Source: Verpa conica
Lineage: Eukaryota; Ascomycota; Pezizomycetes; Pezizales; Morchellaceae
Reading direction: 5' to 3'
DNA: 64,000 nucleotides
Assembly (NCBI GenBank): GCA_033030425.1
Contig: JAUFSD010000002.1
Location: 2,728,001-2,792,000, forward strand
The position numbers and the translations under genes are program-made. This document shows positions 25,205 to 37,668 of this stretch, one piece after another. Positions within the stretch are counted from its first letter, which is position 1, and the number at the start of each line of letters is the position of its first letter. The notes under the pieces are model-generated. The model was not told the DNA's origin. It worked only from the letters and a program-made list of their open reading frames with translations, and did no database searches.

Positions 25205-26185
25205 GGTTGGAATGCCGGGTTCAGTTTATTTGGTACGTAGAAGGGCAGCTAGTAGCTACAGGGGGCCGAGCAGTATATATATTTAAAGGAGATGGTAATT
25301 AACCGGGGTAATTAAGGAAGGTATGGGATTTATGGAGATTCGGATAGTCATAGTAGCTTGAAAATTTTCTTATTTCAGATAATATTGTTTACGATGTGGA
25401 CTAGTAGGATAAATAAAAATTGGTTTGTTCTGTAGTAGAAATATAACTACTTATCCAAATTGAAAATAACAGTACAGCAAATTAATTAGAAAACTGTCTC
25501 ACACATTGCTCCAACTTACAGACAACATGAGTAAAGTACATCTCCTGCAGATTTCTGTTACTCAAATCGCTTTCATCGACCCCGAAGTCGCAGTATAAAC
25601 AACGTTTGACCACATCAGCATACTTCTTCCCCATCTCCCTACCAATAAAATCCGAAATCATCTTTGCTTTCAAATATTCTGCAAATTCGTCAAGCTTCCT
25701 TGGCCCTTCAGTTCGACCTCCGTTCTCGAATATGTTGCAAAGCAGGTCACCATATGTATCTCAATCATACCAACGACGGCGAGCTTCGCTGTACCCCTGG
25801 GACTCGTCAGCCCACAGAAGGGCTACTGCTATCTAGAAGTAATACCAATGGCCTCCAAGTGGGGATAGGATAGCTAGCCCATTCTCCTAGGCCGGCTCAT
25901 GGCTGTCTTTCAAATATGCACCTAAGCCTTAGCGACGGTCGTTAAACCGTCATATTTCTATGTAACAACGGAGGAATAGTATCCCGGCGCGGATAGTTTG
26001 TTTTTCTATGTTTCAACGGATGGATTATATCCCGGCGCAGATCCTGATAGTATGGAAGGAGAAATCTAGGGTATATTATAAGCAAGTAGTTAGCACTTTA
26101 CTTAGTTCTCCATCAATCAAGTTTGTTACTCAACTCTACTCTAAAGCGTTACATCTTTACACTTTAGTCTGTGTTATTAAAAAAG
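25205..26185. other. Intergenic spacer with promoter of the C2H2 gene
   Basis: This 980-bp stretch holds a 48-bp-period tandem repeat near its end (25956-26042). A minus-strand frame at 25482-25673 looks like chance. No gene is supported. Confidence 0.5.
25956..26042. repeat. Two-copy imperfect tandem repeat, 48-bp period
   Basis: The block TTCTATGT...CAACGG...TATCCCGGCGCRGAT occurs at 25956-25994 and again at 26004-26042, with about seven mismatches over 39 bp. It lies 140-230 bp upstream of the C2H2 gene. A GACGGT/ACCGTC inverted pair precedes it at 25934-25951. Possible duplicated regulatory element. Confidence 0.55.
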
Positions 26186-28405
26186 ATGACCACAGCCAAC
26201 AAGACTCGCCACAACTACTCTAATGAGGTGGGGTTTGTCGGTGACCTGTTCACCACTTGTATTAAAGTTTTAAAAGTCCTCGCAGAAACCTGCGATCTAC
26301 CTGAAGCCAAACCCCGCATCGAAGAGGAAAGGGGACGTTTAGCGCTGTGGGGAGATGGCTTCGATGTGTACGAAGGGGAGTTGGACCTATTACTGGAAAA
26401 TTCTGGGTATTTGAAGGAGTCTGCTGTGATCCTACTCGCAAGTATTGCGAGCACAGCAGCAAAGCGTATGCTCCTCACTTAAGCCTTCCAATTCTGCTAG
26501 TTGAGCATAATTCTAAATTATCTTAGACCTGAGCACAGCTTCTCCCGACCTCAAAAAAGATATATCCAGCTTAATCACGAAAGCAGAAAACCTCGTGCCC
26601 GAGACAGTGGACTATGTCGATCATGATGGTGATGACGATTACGATATTACGTTTTTCGATATGGTCGATGAGATAAAAGAACTCAATGATAGTCTTTATG
26701 ACTTAGTCCCATTTCTAGAGTCAGGACAAGATATCCCGAGGGAATTTGAAGGCTCGACTACGCAGATATCTCTGGCCTCGCCGATTTCCAACCCCCCACC
26801 CTCTACGAACCCGCTAGAAGGAGCCTTGTCCTATCAAAGAAACATCTGTGACAAATTCTGTAGGGCTGACCTAGAACTCGTAACAGTCATGGCGGAGGTA
26901 AATTGGCTTCGCCATAAGAGGATTAGGAGTATTTCAAGCAAGGATGAAAATAATCAGGTCGTATTTAAAGAAGGATTTACAGCATCAGAAGCGTATACTA
27001 ATACGACAAAACCATCGTCATTTCAAGAATCCGATATATTTAGTAGCACTCCCTCAACGATATCGTCGGCCGAATCTTCGGTTTATGCACCTAATACACC
27101 AGAAGATTATCATCTAGAATTCCCAAAACCACCTATCAAACTTGGTCCGGGAAAATCCTTCACTTGCACTATATGTTTCAAAACCCTCAAAAATGTCCAT
27201 ACTATGGGCCAATGGAGGTAAGCCCTCGCGATATAAAAGATTAATTTATATACCTTAAAAAAACGTCTAGAGATAAACAAGTGCCTAATGAGTACGTATC
27301 CGTAGAAAACATATCCTCAAAGATCTCAAACCTTACAGCTGTACATTTCCGTCTTGTCCAACACGGATGGAAGCTTTCAGTACAAAAACGCCTTGGATGG
27401 AACACGAATTTAAATACCATAGATCCGTCACGGAATGGATATGTATCAAAGGATGTGGGCAAACCTTTCACCAAAAAACTCTTTTTGTAGCCCACATTCA
27501 GAAAAGTCACCTCTCAGGGGAACTAGTGACACCGACCAATATCGAGCTGGAAGAGATAGTTTCACTCTGTGAAAAAAGGAGTTCACCCCCAGATTCCAGA
27601 ACAACGTGCCCCTTCTGTTCCAAGGAATTAAAGGAGACTAAAAAATCACTACGTAGTCACCTAGGTAAATATATGGAAATAATTGCTCTTACCGCACTTC
27701 CCCCACATCTCCGGAGCGACGAAGGTAATGAGGACGAGTGCGGGGGTGAGCATGAGGATGAGAACGAAGATAGTGATGATGAGGGCGATGACTGGGGTGG
27801 CGATGAGGATGTGGATGAATACGAGGATGAAGACGAGGATAGCATAGAAATGGCATTTAGACACTTGATTATCTCTAGCGAAGATGAAACCTTTAAAGCA
27901 AGCTTCAGCCCGGATGACGCGGCAGAGCGGACACAGGAATGGGTGCAATTGTGGGAGAAACCGTGGGGGGAGGACAGTCCAGAGCTTGCCCGACAAGCCC
28001 CCAGAACCCCCGAAGAGGTCCAGCTTGACCCCGAAGACTCCAGAAAATTATCCCACGATTCTCAAAAAGAAGACTACCTCGAGAAAACCTCTGTAGTTTC
28101 TGAGGAATGGTCACCGAGAATCCCTGACACATCTGAGCCCCCATCCTACACAAATGTAAGTATCCTTGCACCTTTCCCAAGCCTATATATCATGTTTTGT
28201 CATAGTGACTTGTATTATATAGAGAGTACGATATTGGGTTTGCTGTGGTGGCCCGGATCGCTCGTGCCCCGGCGGTGGGAAGGCCTACATAGTAGATTTA
28301 CATCCTATTTGTGAAGATCTAGAGTGTTACCACGAACTGTGTAGCAGCTGTGGACAATTTGATGGACTTACAGACCAGCTAGCTATTCCCATAGGCCTTA
28401 AATAG
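26186..28405 (+). CDS. Multi-C2H2 zinc-finger protein with C-terminal Cys-rich domain
   Basis: Four exons join in phase (26186-26465, 26527-27217, 27306-28155, 28223-28405) for 667 residues. The N-terminal 230 residues form the helical domain (GRLALWGDGFDVYEGELD..., then NWLRHKRIRSIS) common to a large fungal-only family with degenerate C2H2 fingers. The fingers follow: CTICFKTLKN...WRKHILKDL, YSCTFPSCPTRMEAF...HEFKYH, WICIKGCGQTFH...HIQKSH and TTCPFCSKELKE...LRSHLGKYMEIIALTALP. The last is the family's signature ending. Then comes a long Asp/Glu-rich tract and a disordered stretch. The final exon encodes a 60-residue Cys-rich tail (WVCCGGPDRSCPGGG, then CEDLECYHELCSSC). The acceptor at 27305 is chosen because it restores the KHILKDLKPYSC frame; another AG gives a different frame without fingers. 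Role unknown; probably nucleic-acid or protein binding. Confidence 0.82.
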
Positions 28406-29357
28406 TAGAATAAGAATATATGATTGTAAAGACATTCTTCTAGACCAGTATTTTTATATCTAGGATGGTGATGATTATCTAAGGATGAGAATAAAGCGCC
28501 AGTATATATATATATTAAGCAGAAACATTCTAGCTAGCCCTATCCCAAATCCCGAAAAGAGCCGCCAGATGATGAGCTACATATAGATTGAGGCTCTCGC
28601 TGGCTTTCATCTTTACTTCCGCTGGGGCAGTTTAGCAGCTTGTGACCTAAGGCCCAGGTGCGGCCCTTAATCCCATCCGCTATATATGTATATGAAAGCA
28701 CCCTCCTCAATATGATATCATGCATTGTCTCTACAGAAGAGTATATGAGTGAAATGTTCAATACATGTATGTGTATCTCCTAATTCAATAACACTCCATA
28801 TATAAGAATGTTAATTTCCGCCCCATATTATAACAGTACTTTTAATTACAAGTATAAATGACTAGCCAACCAGCACCTCCACAGAGGAAGCTCATTGCAT
28901 GTATATTACAGATTTATATATTTAAGGGCACACTCAGAAGCCAGATCTCATATTCTTGTAGATCACTTATATTATGTTATAGCACATATATGTATATATC
29001 CTACTATAAAAAGACTGAGATTGCGGCCGGTATATCATGATCATGGGCCGTTTTTTCTCATAACAAGCATATAACCGTATGGAGGAGGTCTGCTATATTG
29101 GTCTCTTGCGTGGAGTAGATCGATTTCCCAGCCCAGTGAAGATTTGTGCAAACTACAAACATTCAAGTTATATCTAACTATATATCTATGAAATCATGTA
29201 TTCTATTATCAATTAAACTTTTCGTCTATCCCCTACGTACAGCTCGTAGGGGTAATTTATTTTAAATCAAAGTCTACGCAGCTCCCCACGTTTCAGCCGC
29301 TCAATTTTATCCCCGCCGAAAACACCAAAAAAAAAATCTATTACAATACACACTCCA
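28406..29357. other. Convergent intergenic spacer
   Basis: This 950-bp AT-rich stretch, with short TA repeats near 28505, lies between two genes that converge. No gene is seen. Confidence 0.5.
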
Positions 29358-30448
29358 TCAAAATCCCTGACCAACAGCCATGCTCTCCCCTCCACCATAC
29401 CATAATCTCCCCACCCTAAACTCTACACCTCTCTCTTCCCCTACAACCCACCTCACTCTCTTACTCCATTCATCCTCAAGCCACATATTAATCTCATCAA
29501 TCCCCTGTACCCAATCCTCCATCCTACACTCCCCCACCGGTGCATGATTCCTTGTTGTAATGAACCTAGCCACAGTAATGTGCGCTGAAGGCACCGTATA
29601 GCGTGACGTAATCACAACCCCACTTTCCACAGCGAGTTTATAGAAATCACGCCGGAGGTGATGGTACGTATACCCCGCCCCCTCCTCTACAGCAGGGACG
29701 AAGGAGATTGCGAGTGCTGTAGCGTCATAGCTCAACATCGGCTTCACAAGTACTGCACGATGCTTCTGTGATTCCGTCCAAGACACCATGTTGCTGAGAG
29801 ATGGGCGTATTTGTGAGGCAATCTTGGCAACGAATTCGGGGGTTTGAGAGTGCGTGATCTCAAGGACAGTCAGATGGAGGTTTTCTCGAGGCATAAGCCA
29901 TATATCTACCCTAATTTTTAGCTTAACTCCTTCTCAGATAGTCGGAGGGGTAGAACAAACCTGCAGCTAGCTTCTGCAGCTTCCCTTGTACTTCGCCTAT
30001 TAGGTCGCGAACTACATCTGTTGGACGCGCCCAAAATACTAGACAATTCCGAGGATCTATATCCTCCACTGTCCGCTTCTCTGTTCCTTCAAGCTCGGGA
30101 ACATGGCGTTCACCACGGGCGTATTCGAGCTCTTGGAGGATCTTTTCCACTATTACCCCCTTGAAGTCGGGAGAGAGTAGATTCACGCGCTGTTGGGCAT
30201 TGCGGGTTACGCGGTGCTTCTCGTATGCTGTTTGTATAAGGGCCTATCTAGGTCAGGAGGGGTGAGATCGAAGGAGATAATAGTAATGGAGGAAGACAAA
30301 CCGGATCGTTCCCACACGCGTCAATTAAGACATCATAGGGGTTTCCAGACTTTTCTTTCGTGAATTTCGGTATAAGCCCGGAGAGGTCCTCGAACAAGTT
30401 TTCGATGGCCCCGACTGCGGGGAGGTTCTGTGCCATAGGAGGAGCCAT
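29358..30448 (-). CDS. 2H phosphoesterase (2'-5' RNA ligase / cyclic phosphodiesterase-like)
   Basis: Three exons join in phase (30448-30302, 30243-29961, 29905-29358) for 325 residues. Two H-x-T motifs, HLTVLEI just after WLMPREN and HITVARF about 95 residues later, are the paired catalytic histidine motifs of the 2H superfamily, which opens 2',3'-cyclic phosphates or acts on 2'-5' linkages. The N-terminal third (NPYDVLIDACGNDP, ALIQTAYEKHRVTRNAQQR) is shared with fungal homologues of unknown role. No signal peptide, so cytosolic. The substrate is not predictable; RNA ends or cyclic nucleotides are the options known for the superfamily. An AACCCTAACCCT box lies about 90 bp upstream of the start. 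Confidence 0.82.
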
Positions 30449-30536
30449 TTTGAGTTTGGGAGTAGAGAGTATGGGGTAGGGAGCAGGGAGTAGGGAGTAG
30501 GAAGCACCAAGTGTAGGGGATGGAAGTATTAGCTAT

Positions 30537-30548
30537 AGGGTTAGGGTT
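30537..30548 (-). promoter_or_regulatory. Telo-box (two telomere-type hexamers) upstream of the 2H phosphoesterase gene
   Basis: AACCCTAACCCT on the minus strand, 90-100 bp upstream of the ATG at 30448. Tbf1-like Myb proteins bind this motif in some fungal promoters; binding here is inference. Confidence 0.4.
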
Positions 30549-31532
30549 CGGAGTACCAAAGCTTAATGATAAATCCTTCTTTTTGGGATGGCGAGATCTT
30601 GGAGTATTTAAACCACCATTCCGGATCTCCATACCCTGGGCCCGGATAATCTTTGCGAACTAATACCATAACAAGGGCTAAAGCAAAGTCTTTCTAGAGT
30701 ACTCCCACCCGGGTAGCCGGCGACTCAACATATATACCTTGTCTGCCGAGAGCTGCCGCGTCATCGTCGGTATATAGCTAGCTAATGATTTTATTGAAGC
30801 CTTGGTGCCAAGAAGAGAAGAGAATAGGGAAGCTGCTACTGGCGTTGTGTAAAGATTGTGTATATATACTTGAGTGATATAATACTATGTGGATATGAGT
30901 GTTTGATACTCTCTGGGTAGTACAAGCGAAGGGCTGCACTGCATGAGTCAATATTGCAGTTGCAACGTTGAGAAAAATAAGATATTGACAAAGTTGGGAA
31001 ACGGAACCGATGGTGTGTGTGCTCTCTTTGGTAACTTATAAACAGATATTATCTTCTCATATCACTAAGTGAGGTGGATCGCTATATATGTCACTCACAC
31101 ATGCACAGTCTAGTCATATAATTAACATCAGCGCTCTGTACACGCGCATTGTTGAGTCTATAGCTTCCAAGTTAATGAGGAAGTCTACTTGTGATGTCAA
31201 TAGATAACACGTTATAGCTGAGAGCAATAAAACAAGAAAACTCTATATATAAGGTAGTATTCAGACACCAATTTTCACAGATGCAATGTTAGGGGTAAGT
31301 TTACCAGGCAATTACCATAACCATCCAAAAACCCAGCCTTACAGACCTAACTACACTGACAACGATGATTAGAGAAATATCTACTCAAACATAGAGAGCC
31401 AGGAGCGTTACAATGCCGTTACTCTACAGTAGACCCTCAGTCTTTATACTGCATCAGGGCCATTACCCAGGTTAGGCCACTTTGGGCATGTTACTTTCCC
31501 TAGTGGGAGTTCGATGTCTCGGATTTATGTGA

Positions 31533-31686
31533 CAAATGCCCCCTACTATTTACTAAGTCACGGTGCCGATCCTAATGTAACTAGGGTCGATACACTTAGT
31601 AGTCACGGCCTAGGACCCGCCCCTTTTGGGCGGTAGTCAATAATTGAAATGGCTTTATTGTTACTAGCGCTGATAGGGGGCATTTG
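31533..31686. repeat. Short inverted-repeat element (13-bp arms, 154 bp)
   Basis: CAAATGCCCCCTA at 31533-31545 is matched exactly by its reverse complement at 31674-31686. Between them lies a strong hairpin, CCGCCC-CTTTT-GGGCGG (31617-31633), and a TACTAAGT/ACTTAGTA pair. This could be a very small MITE or a structured non-coding element. No target duplication is clear. Confidence 0.45.
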
Positions 31687-33761
31687 GCGTAATAAAAACC
31701 TATCATAACTATAAGCCTACCCTATTAAAATCTCACCCCTACCCTCCTAGGGCTGAAAGACTTAGAGGGTTCTTTTTTTTTCTTTCCCCTCATTAATTTA
31801 AAAGATGCAAATACCAGTCTTATTTTGGAAAAAATAAACACCTATCTTAATATTTTTCTTACCCCCAGAAGAATACTGGCAGAATAAGAACCATGATACC
31901 CCAGGGCTCGAATCCACTTACACCTATAATTAAGACTCTATACAAACGCAAACACTCCGAGTAACAGAAGAAAAACACAAGATACCAAGAACCAAGCGCT
32001 CGGAGCATTCCTTGAAACCAAGAAATAGACCAAAGTATCTACCTCTCCAGACCCCTCCCGCGCGTAGCGAATTAACACAGAACTGAGCTGAAAACCCAGA
32101 CCGGCTTCACAACACATCACTCGTAATCCCTCAGCCGTGCGGTGACTTTCCAAGCCCTTGGCTGGTGCAATAGGCACATATCCTCAAACTTCACAACCGA
32201 GATAGTTCCTTGGCTAGCTAGTAAAAAAGACCAAGACCACCAAGACCAAGAGCTGAAAGTGAGTCTTTCTTTATTTTTTTTAAGTGGAGATGAGTCCAAG
32301 AAAACCCAAGAATATTGGCAGTTTCGAACCGTCGCTATTGTTTTCCTTTTGTAAGGCCGAATGACACGATGCAAATATAAATACAATGCCTAGGTAGCTA
32401 GTTAACCAACTACATAATTTTGTGGCTTCTTGCCCAGAGTCCCGATTAGACTTGTTGTTGCGGGCACTGCATTTGCGTGCATTGTATTGCATTGTCGCCG
32501 TATACAAAGCGCGGCAATTAACAAACTAAAGGATTTCTTTGTTTGTTATAAGACAGAATCTGTAAACATTCGTTTCATATAGTATTGGCTCATGAAAATG
32601 TTTCAATCTCGAGTCTACAAAAATAAAAATAAAAAAATAAAGTTACCAACTCGATCATTTTGAGGGCGCGAACATCGTTTGGGTTCTTCCCAAATAGATG
32701 GTCATATTTGTTTCTCCTGTATGTCTTACCTCTCGTACCTCGCAGATTGTTTTGTTTTTCTCCTTCTCTCCAACCCACGGTTTTGCGCTAAGACACACAG
32801 ATGCAAGGGGGAAGGAGGGGGGGAACGTGAGTTTTTTCTTTTCTTTTTTTTCCCACTCTCTTTCTGTAACAACCGCGCGCATGCAGGTCGGTACCATATT
32901 ATACACACCTCAAAGACAGAAAAGAGTTCTTCGAGAGGGTCAAAGTCGAGTGATATCATAATCAATATAAGCCGTGTCTTTGGTTCGCTTGCTGGTTAGC
33001 TGTGTAGCTAGGCCTTATAGAGTACCTCGGGAGAGCACGTTCCGATATGTTATTCTGCTAGCTATTCGGGATGGCCGGAGGAAAGGAGCCGGGTGGGGAA
33101 AGGGGGGGTCGCAATATTTATCGCAATTGGGTATCGCGAGCTGAGAAATAAACCTAAACGTTCATAGAGTTTTCCCTTGCTCGAGACCAGCACGCACCAC
33201 ACCTCCTGAGTAGCAGTATGGGTATGGGAGGTACGATATGGATAGGGTGCACCAACGTTATGGCTAAGAATAGTGAGAGACAACAACAGTGACCTGATCA
33301 GGCCACGATCTGCGATATTCTCGCTTAAAAGGCTTTGCTCTTTTTCTTCTCCCGTCTAATTGATAGGAGAGGGTGGGGAGGCTCTTTACGTATTCGGACG
33401 ATACCGACGAATGGGGGAGGGGGTGTGGATTACGGTTATATGTTAAGGAAGTAAGGCAGTCGGGTAGAAGAGATGCAAAGCTATGCTGACTTTCATTTAG
33501 AGCACCTACAGCACGGTAATGAGAGTCTAGGTGGCGGTAGTGGGGGAGTCAATAAGGTCTCGAGAACGGGAAAAAGACTTCTGCACTGCGCTGCTGCTAC
33601 CAAACTGCTCTGGGAAAGATCTCCCAGCCACACTTAGTTTGAACGCCTTAATGTGATCATACCAGATGAGATGTTTTCAGAGGAGTAACGGTCTTTACAG
33701 ACGTCGCGGGTAGTGTCTTGGTTGTTTTTTTTCCTTCCACGCACGCCGTTTTGTATAGTAA

Positions 33762-33778
33762 TATATATATATATATAT
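33762..33778. repeat. TA dinucleotide microsatellite
   Basis: About eight consecutive TA units in the spacer upstream of the deacetylase gene. Confidence 0.6.
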
Positions 33779-35195
33779 GCGATCATGGTCTCGCTCGGCA
33801 CGTTTCAATATAAATCATGCTTTGAAGCCTGATTGTAAAGCTAGATCACGAGTTTTTTAAGCAGCAGGGGGTGTGATTTCTATGTTTAGTATCTACTATG
33901 TAGAAGTCGAGCCAGCACTATCTGGAGTATGTGCGACCAGGTCTGGAAGGGCCACTTTAATTAAACTCGGGTCGTGTGGTGTAACTGGCGAGAAGGATCA
34001 ATCAGCCCGATGTAGCCAAACCACCAATCGTTTCAGCCATGCTCATGTCATGATCCATGTAGATTCTTTGATTCAGAGTTCTCACTTAGTTGACGACATC
34101 GGGAATTGGTGCGATTATTGCAACCAGGCACCGGCACATGAGTTAATCGTGAAGTGTATTCAGATCTCTTGGGAGGGGGGAATGAGGGTGACCTGAACCT
34201 CCCCCCTTCCCCTAGTACAAAACACACCATAACTTATTCTCGTAGTAAGTATTATTAATATTAATACAAAGAAACGAGATGCCCAATGAGACACGCCACA
34301 CGGAGTCATCTGCGAGCTACCAATTAGTTACCCGAGCTCTTAAACAAATCGTTTACGGGCTCCTCGGCACCCGGATAATCCAATCCTCGTATCGCCAAGT
34401 TAAGCTTATACTCCATGCAATTCTCTAGGCAAGGGTCTGCGGAATACAGGCATTCTCCTTTTTTTGCTGTTTTTATTTAATTTAGTCTAGTCGGCGGTTT
34501 TTTCTCCGAGGCTGAGTATTCGGATAAGGAACATGTTTACCAAGAATCTTGGAACAAAGAAAAACAATGCCCAGAGAAAAAAGGGGGAGGGGAGAAACAT
34601 CACGAATAGTTCTAGAAACTACCCAATCGTGAGGGCCCCTCATCCATAGAAATGCCCGAACAGTATTACCCCTGTCCCAGATCTTCTTGGAGGGCGGGTT
34701 GCTCACGGGGAACAGGGTCTCTGCAGAGATTGTTTGCAAGACTTCCAAGAGAGTCAGGAACAGTGTCTAGGCGCAATTGCATGAGTTACAGGCTATTGTA
34801 GCCAAAGATAGGTCCCAGTTTCTCTGTGTCTCAGTCCTATCCTGACCCCTCCCGCGCATTACACACGATACAAACCTTGCCGTGGCCGAGATATCTTGGG
34901 GTTTGGGTTTTTCCTTTTGGGTTACACCCGCTTTTACGGTGCCTTCCGATTGTGTTCTTATATCCCCCCCTCATTCCCACATCTTTCTTTGTCTCCTCAT
35001 CAGTCCACCATCTCTCTCTCTTTGGGATCGAGGATTGCAAGAAAAGAAATCCCCCACACAACGGTCGTGAACTTACGATCAGTCATTCGCTTTGTGCTAA
35101 AGTTCTAGTTGCTTAATTGCATAATTACCCTCATTACTTTACCTTTCGTCAATTATATATTGGCTGCCCTCTCTTTAATTTACTAATTCCTCATC

Positions 35196-37668
35196 ATGCG
35201 TGGATCCGTCGGCCACGTTCTGGCTGCTGCCGCTGCCCTTTGGGGTACGGCGTATGCAGCATGCTCTTCAAATTTGCTTATTGACGACTACTCTACATAC
35301 TCGACTAATATAAACGACCAAGCGAGTTGGACTTCCGGTAAGCTCTTATTCTAATTCCTGATATTTTCGTGGTTGCTATTTCCATTTGCTTTATAGAGCA
35401 TCACTCTAAGAATTGGGCTAATGAATTGGGTATATTAGATGATGGGTCAATGACTTCTATCGCGGCCAATGTTGCCTCAAAGAAGCTCAGCTTTAGGCCA
35501 AAGGCCGGCTCATACTTTTATACTACTTTCGATTCATGCGTTGCTGCCACAACTCAGGGCTACAATGCTATCACATTCCCTTTCAAGTCTCCAGCTTCTG
35601 GGGCTTCTTTCACTCTTGAGATACAAACATCGAGCAGCTGTGCATCAACTACCTACAGCAGTTACTACTTTACTGTTTCGGGCTTGACAGGCGCCACTCA
35701 GACCGTCACAGTGCCACTCTCTAGCTTTTCTGGAGTAACAAATCTCAATGTCATCAAAGGCTTCGTGTGGTCGGGATTCAGTTCTACCGTAACTGGGTGG
35801 GAGCTTGGTGAGACTAAGCTTGTCTGTGCAGGCGGCGCAGTTTCTTCCAGTTCTACAAGTTCATCTACTTCTACTACCAAGGTCAGCTCGAGCAGTGTCT
35901 CTGTCACTACCACCAGCAGCGTTGTACCTTCAGGGACTTGCTCTCCTCTCGTCGTCGATGACTGGGCATCACAATCTCGTCTTACTTTCCTGTACTACAA
36001 TGCTATGCTCAAGGCCTCATCTGACGATGGTACTATGACTTCAATTGTTGTTGCCAGCAACCGCGTTACCTTCACTCCTAAGTCTGGTTCATACTTCTAT
36101 ACCAACCTGGACTGCCTCTCTGCTACAAACAAGTATGGTGGCCTTGGAATGCGTATCAAGGCTGCTGCAGGCACTACATTCACAATCCAGATGCAATACA
36201 GTGCTTCTTGCAGTGCCGACAACTTCCAGTCTGTTGACAGGACCACTACCCAGCTTGGATGGACTTTCGATGGCACCGAGAAGTTTTATAGCTTCCCACT
36301 CTCGACCTTCACTGGTCTTGATGTTGGCCACTTGATGTCTATCATGATTCACTCTACCAACAATAGGGCGTTCACTCTTGGCCCTCTGGCATTCTACTGC
36401 GGTAGCACTGCTACTGAATATGTTGTTGCTCCAACACCCACCAATAGCGCCGCAACTTCCACTGTCCCTGTCACCTCTGCCACTGCCACTGCATTCGTGA
36501 TTGACCAGTTTGCCGGCCCCGACTCTAACGCTCTTGGATTCTGGCACGGAGGTGACGACACTACTGGATACACCATCTCCGGTGGAAAGCTCACCATCAA
36601 GTACAAAGACAGCGATCTCGCGTTCTACACCCAGCTTACCGGAACCTGCCGTGACATGACCACCTACGACAGTGGCTATCTCCATATTGCATACACTGGT
36701 TCAAGTGCCTTCTCTATCGCTCTCCAGCAACACAATTCCGCTTGTAACGAAGCCATTGCACCTTACCCTGAGACCTGGGACGAGGTTGATGCCGGCCGCT
36801 ATGCAACTGCCACCGACATCTATGTCCCTATCTCCCACTTCAACATTGTCAAGACCCGTGTTATCGGCATCGCATTGAAGGGCTTCACCGGAACTACAGA
36901 CACCGTCATCTCCAAGATCGAGATCGTCAAGACAGCCCCCTCAGGTGTTACCATCCGCTCAAAGCTCCCCACCGCGCCATTGGTGTTTGCCTGCTCTAGG
37001 CCCAACTCCCTCGCATTCGCCATCGATGACGGTGATCCAGCGCTCGCTCAACAGGTTATGCAGATCGTCAAGGAGGAGAACATCAAGGTCACTTTCTTCA
37101 CCGTCGGTGCGGCACTCTTGGACCCAAGCACCAATCTCACAAACGTATACAAGGAGATGATGGCCCAGGGACATCAAGTCGCCTATCACTCGTTCACACA
37201 TCCTAAGGTTGAGGGTCTCGGAACCAATGAGGCAATCGATTGGGAGATTCAGCAAGATATCGATGCAGTTTCCCAGACTCTTGGTATTACAAGCAAGTAC
37301 TTCCGCCCGCCGTTTGGTAATGAGGGTGCAAAGATGAGACAGCGTATTGCTGCTCTTATCCCTGGTGGATCATTGATCAATTGGTCTATTGGTAAGTCTA
37401 ATATCCCCCCTCTAGCGTACACATGACATAAGCTAATTTTACAATAGATTGTGAGGATTGGTTATATGCTACTTCTGCTACCCCCGAGAAGCAGCTCGAT
37501 GCCTTCAAGCGTGATCTTGCAAAGGGTGGTAACTTGGTGGTTATGCATTACTTGTACCCTAGCACTGTTGGGTACTTGAAGGAGTTCATTCAGTTGGCCA
37601 AGGCGAGTGGGAAGCAGTTGATGAGAGTGGATCAGTGCATGCAAGATCCAAATGCGCCGGCTATTTAA
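35196..37668 (+). CDS. Secreted multi-module CE4 polysaccharide (chitin) deacetylase
   Basis: Three exons join in phase (35196-35337, 35397-37391, 37448-37668) for 785 residues. A signal peptide ends near residue 21 (GTAYA|ACSS). Three beta-rich, carbohydrate-binding-like modules of about 150 residues follow, each with paired cysteines: residues about 28-170, a Ser/Thr-rich linker, 200-350, and 380-530. The first two share the layout W-x-(10-13)-DDGSMTSI/DDGTMTSI...GSYFYT...C. The C-terminal 200 residues are a CE4 (NodB) domain: motif 1 AIDDGD (catalytic base Asp591, metal Asp592), motif 2 HSFTH (metal His645 and His649), motif 3 RPPFGNEG, then DCEDW and VVMHY. All metal and catalytic residues are present. 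The likely reaction is removal of acetyl groups from chitin or a related amino-sugar polymer at the cell surface; exact substrate unproven. Confidence 0.9.

Larger units (their letters stand above)
30449..35195. other. Long spacer between divergent genes
   Basis: This 4.7-kb stretch has short low-complexity frames on both strands, none convincing. It holds a telo-box (30537-30548), a pair of inverted 13-mers with an inner hairpin (31533-31686), a TA microsatellite (33762-33778) and a CT-rich leader region just before the deacetylase gene (about 34.9-35.1 kb). Confidence 0.5.

Noticed and set aside
27281..27490. Alternative frame across the start of the C2H2 finger exon
   Set aside because: The correct acceptor at 27305 restores a conserved finger (KHILKDLKPYSC) in another frame.
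28458..28490. C-box-like GTGATGA suggesting a snoRNA
   Set aside because: No matching D box, terminal stem or guide region.
32600..33000. Overlapping open frames on both strands
   Set aside because: Low-complexity poly-T and poly-G content with no splice-consistent extension.
33873..34196. 107-codon plus-strand open frame
   Set aside because: No recognisable motif, no conserved composition, lies in a long spacer; not enough to call a gene.
36089..36685. Long minus-strand open frame inside the deacetylase gene
   Set aside because: Shadow of the Ser/Thr-rich module coding on the plus strand; no family signal.
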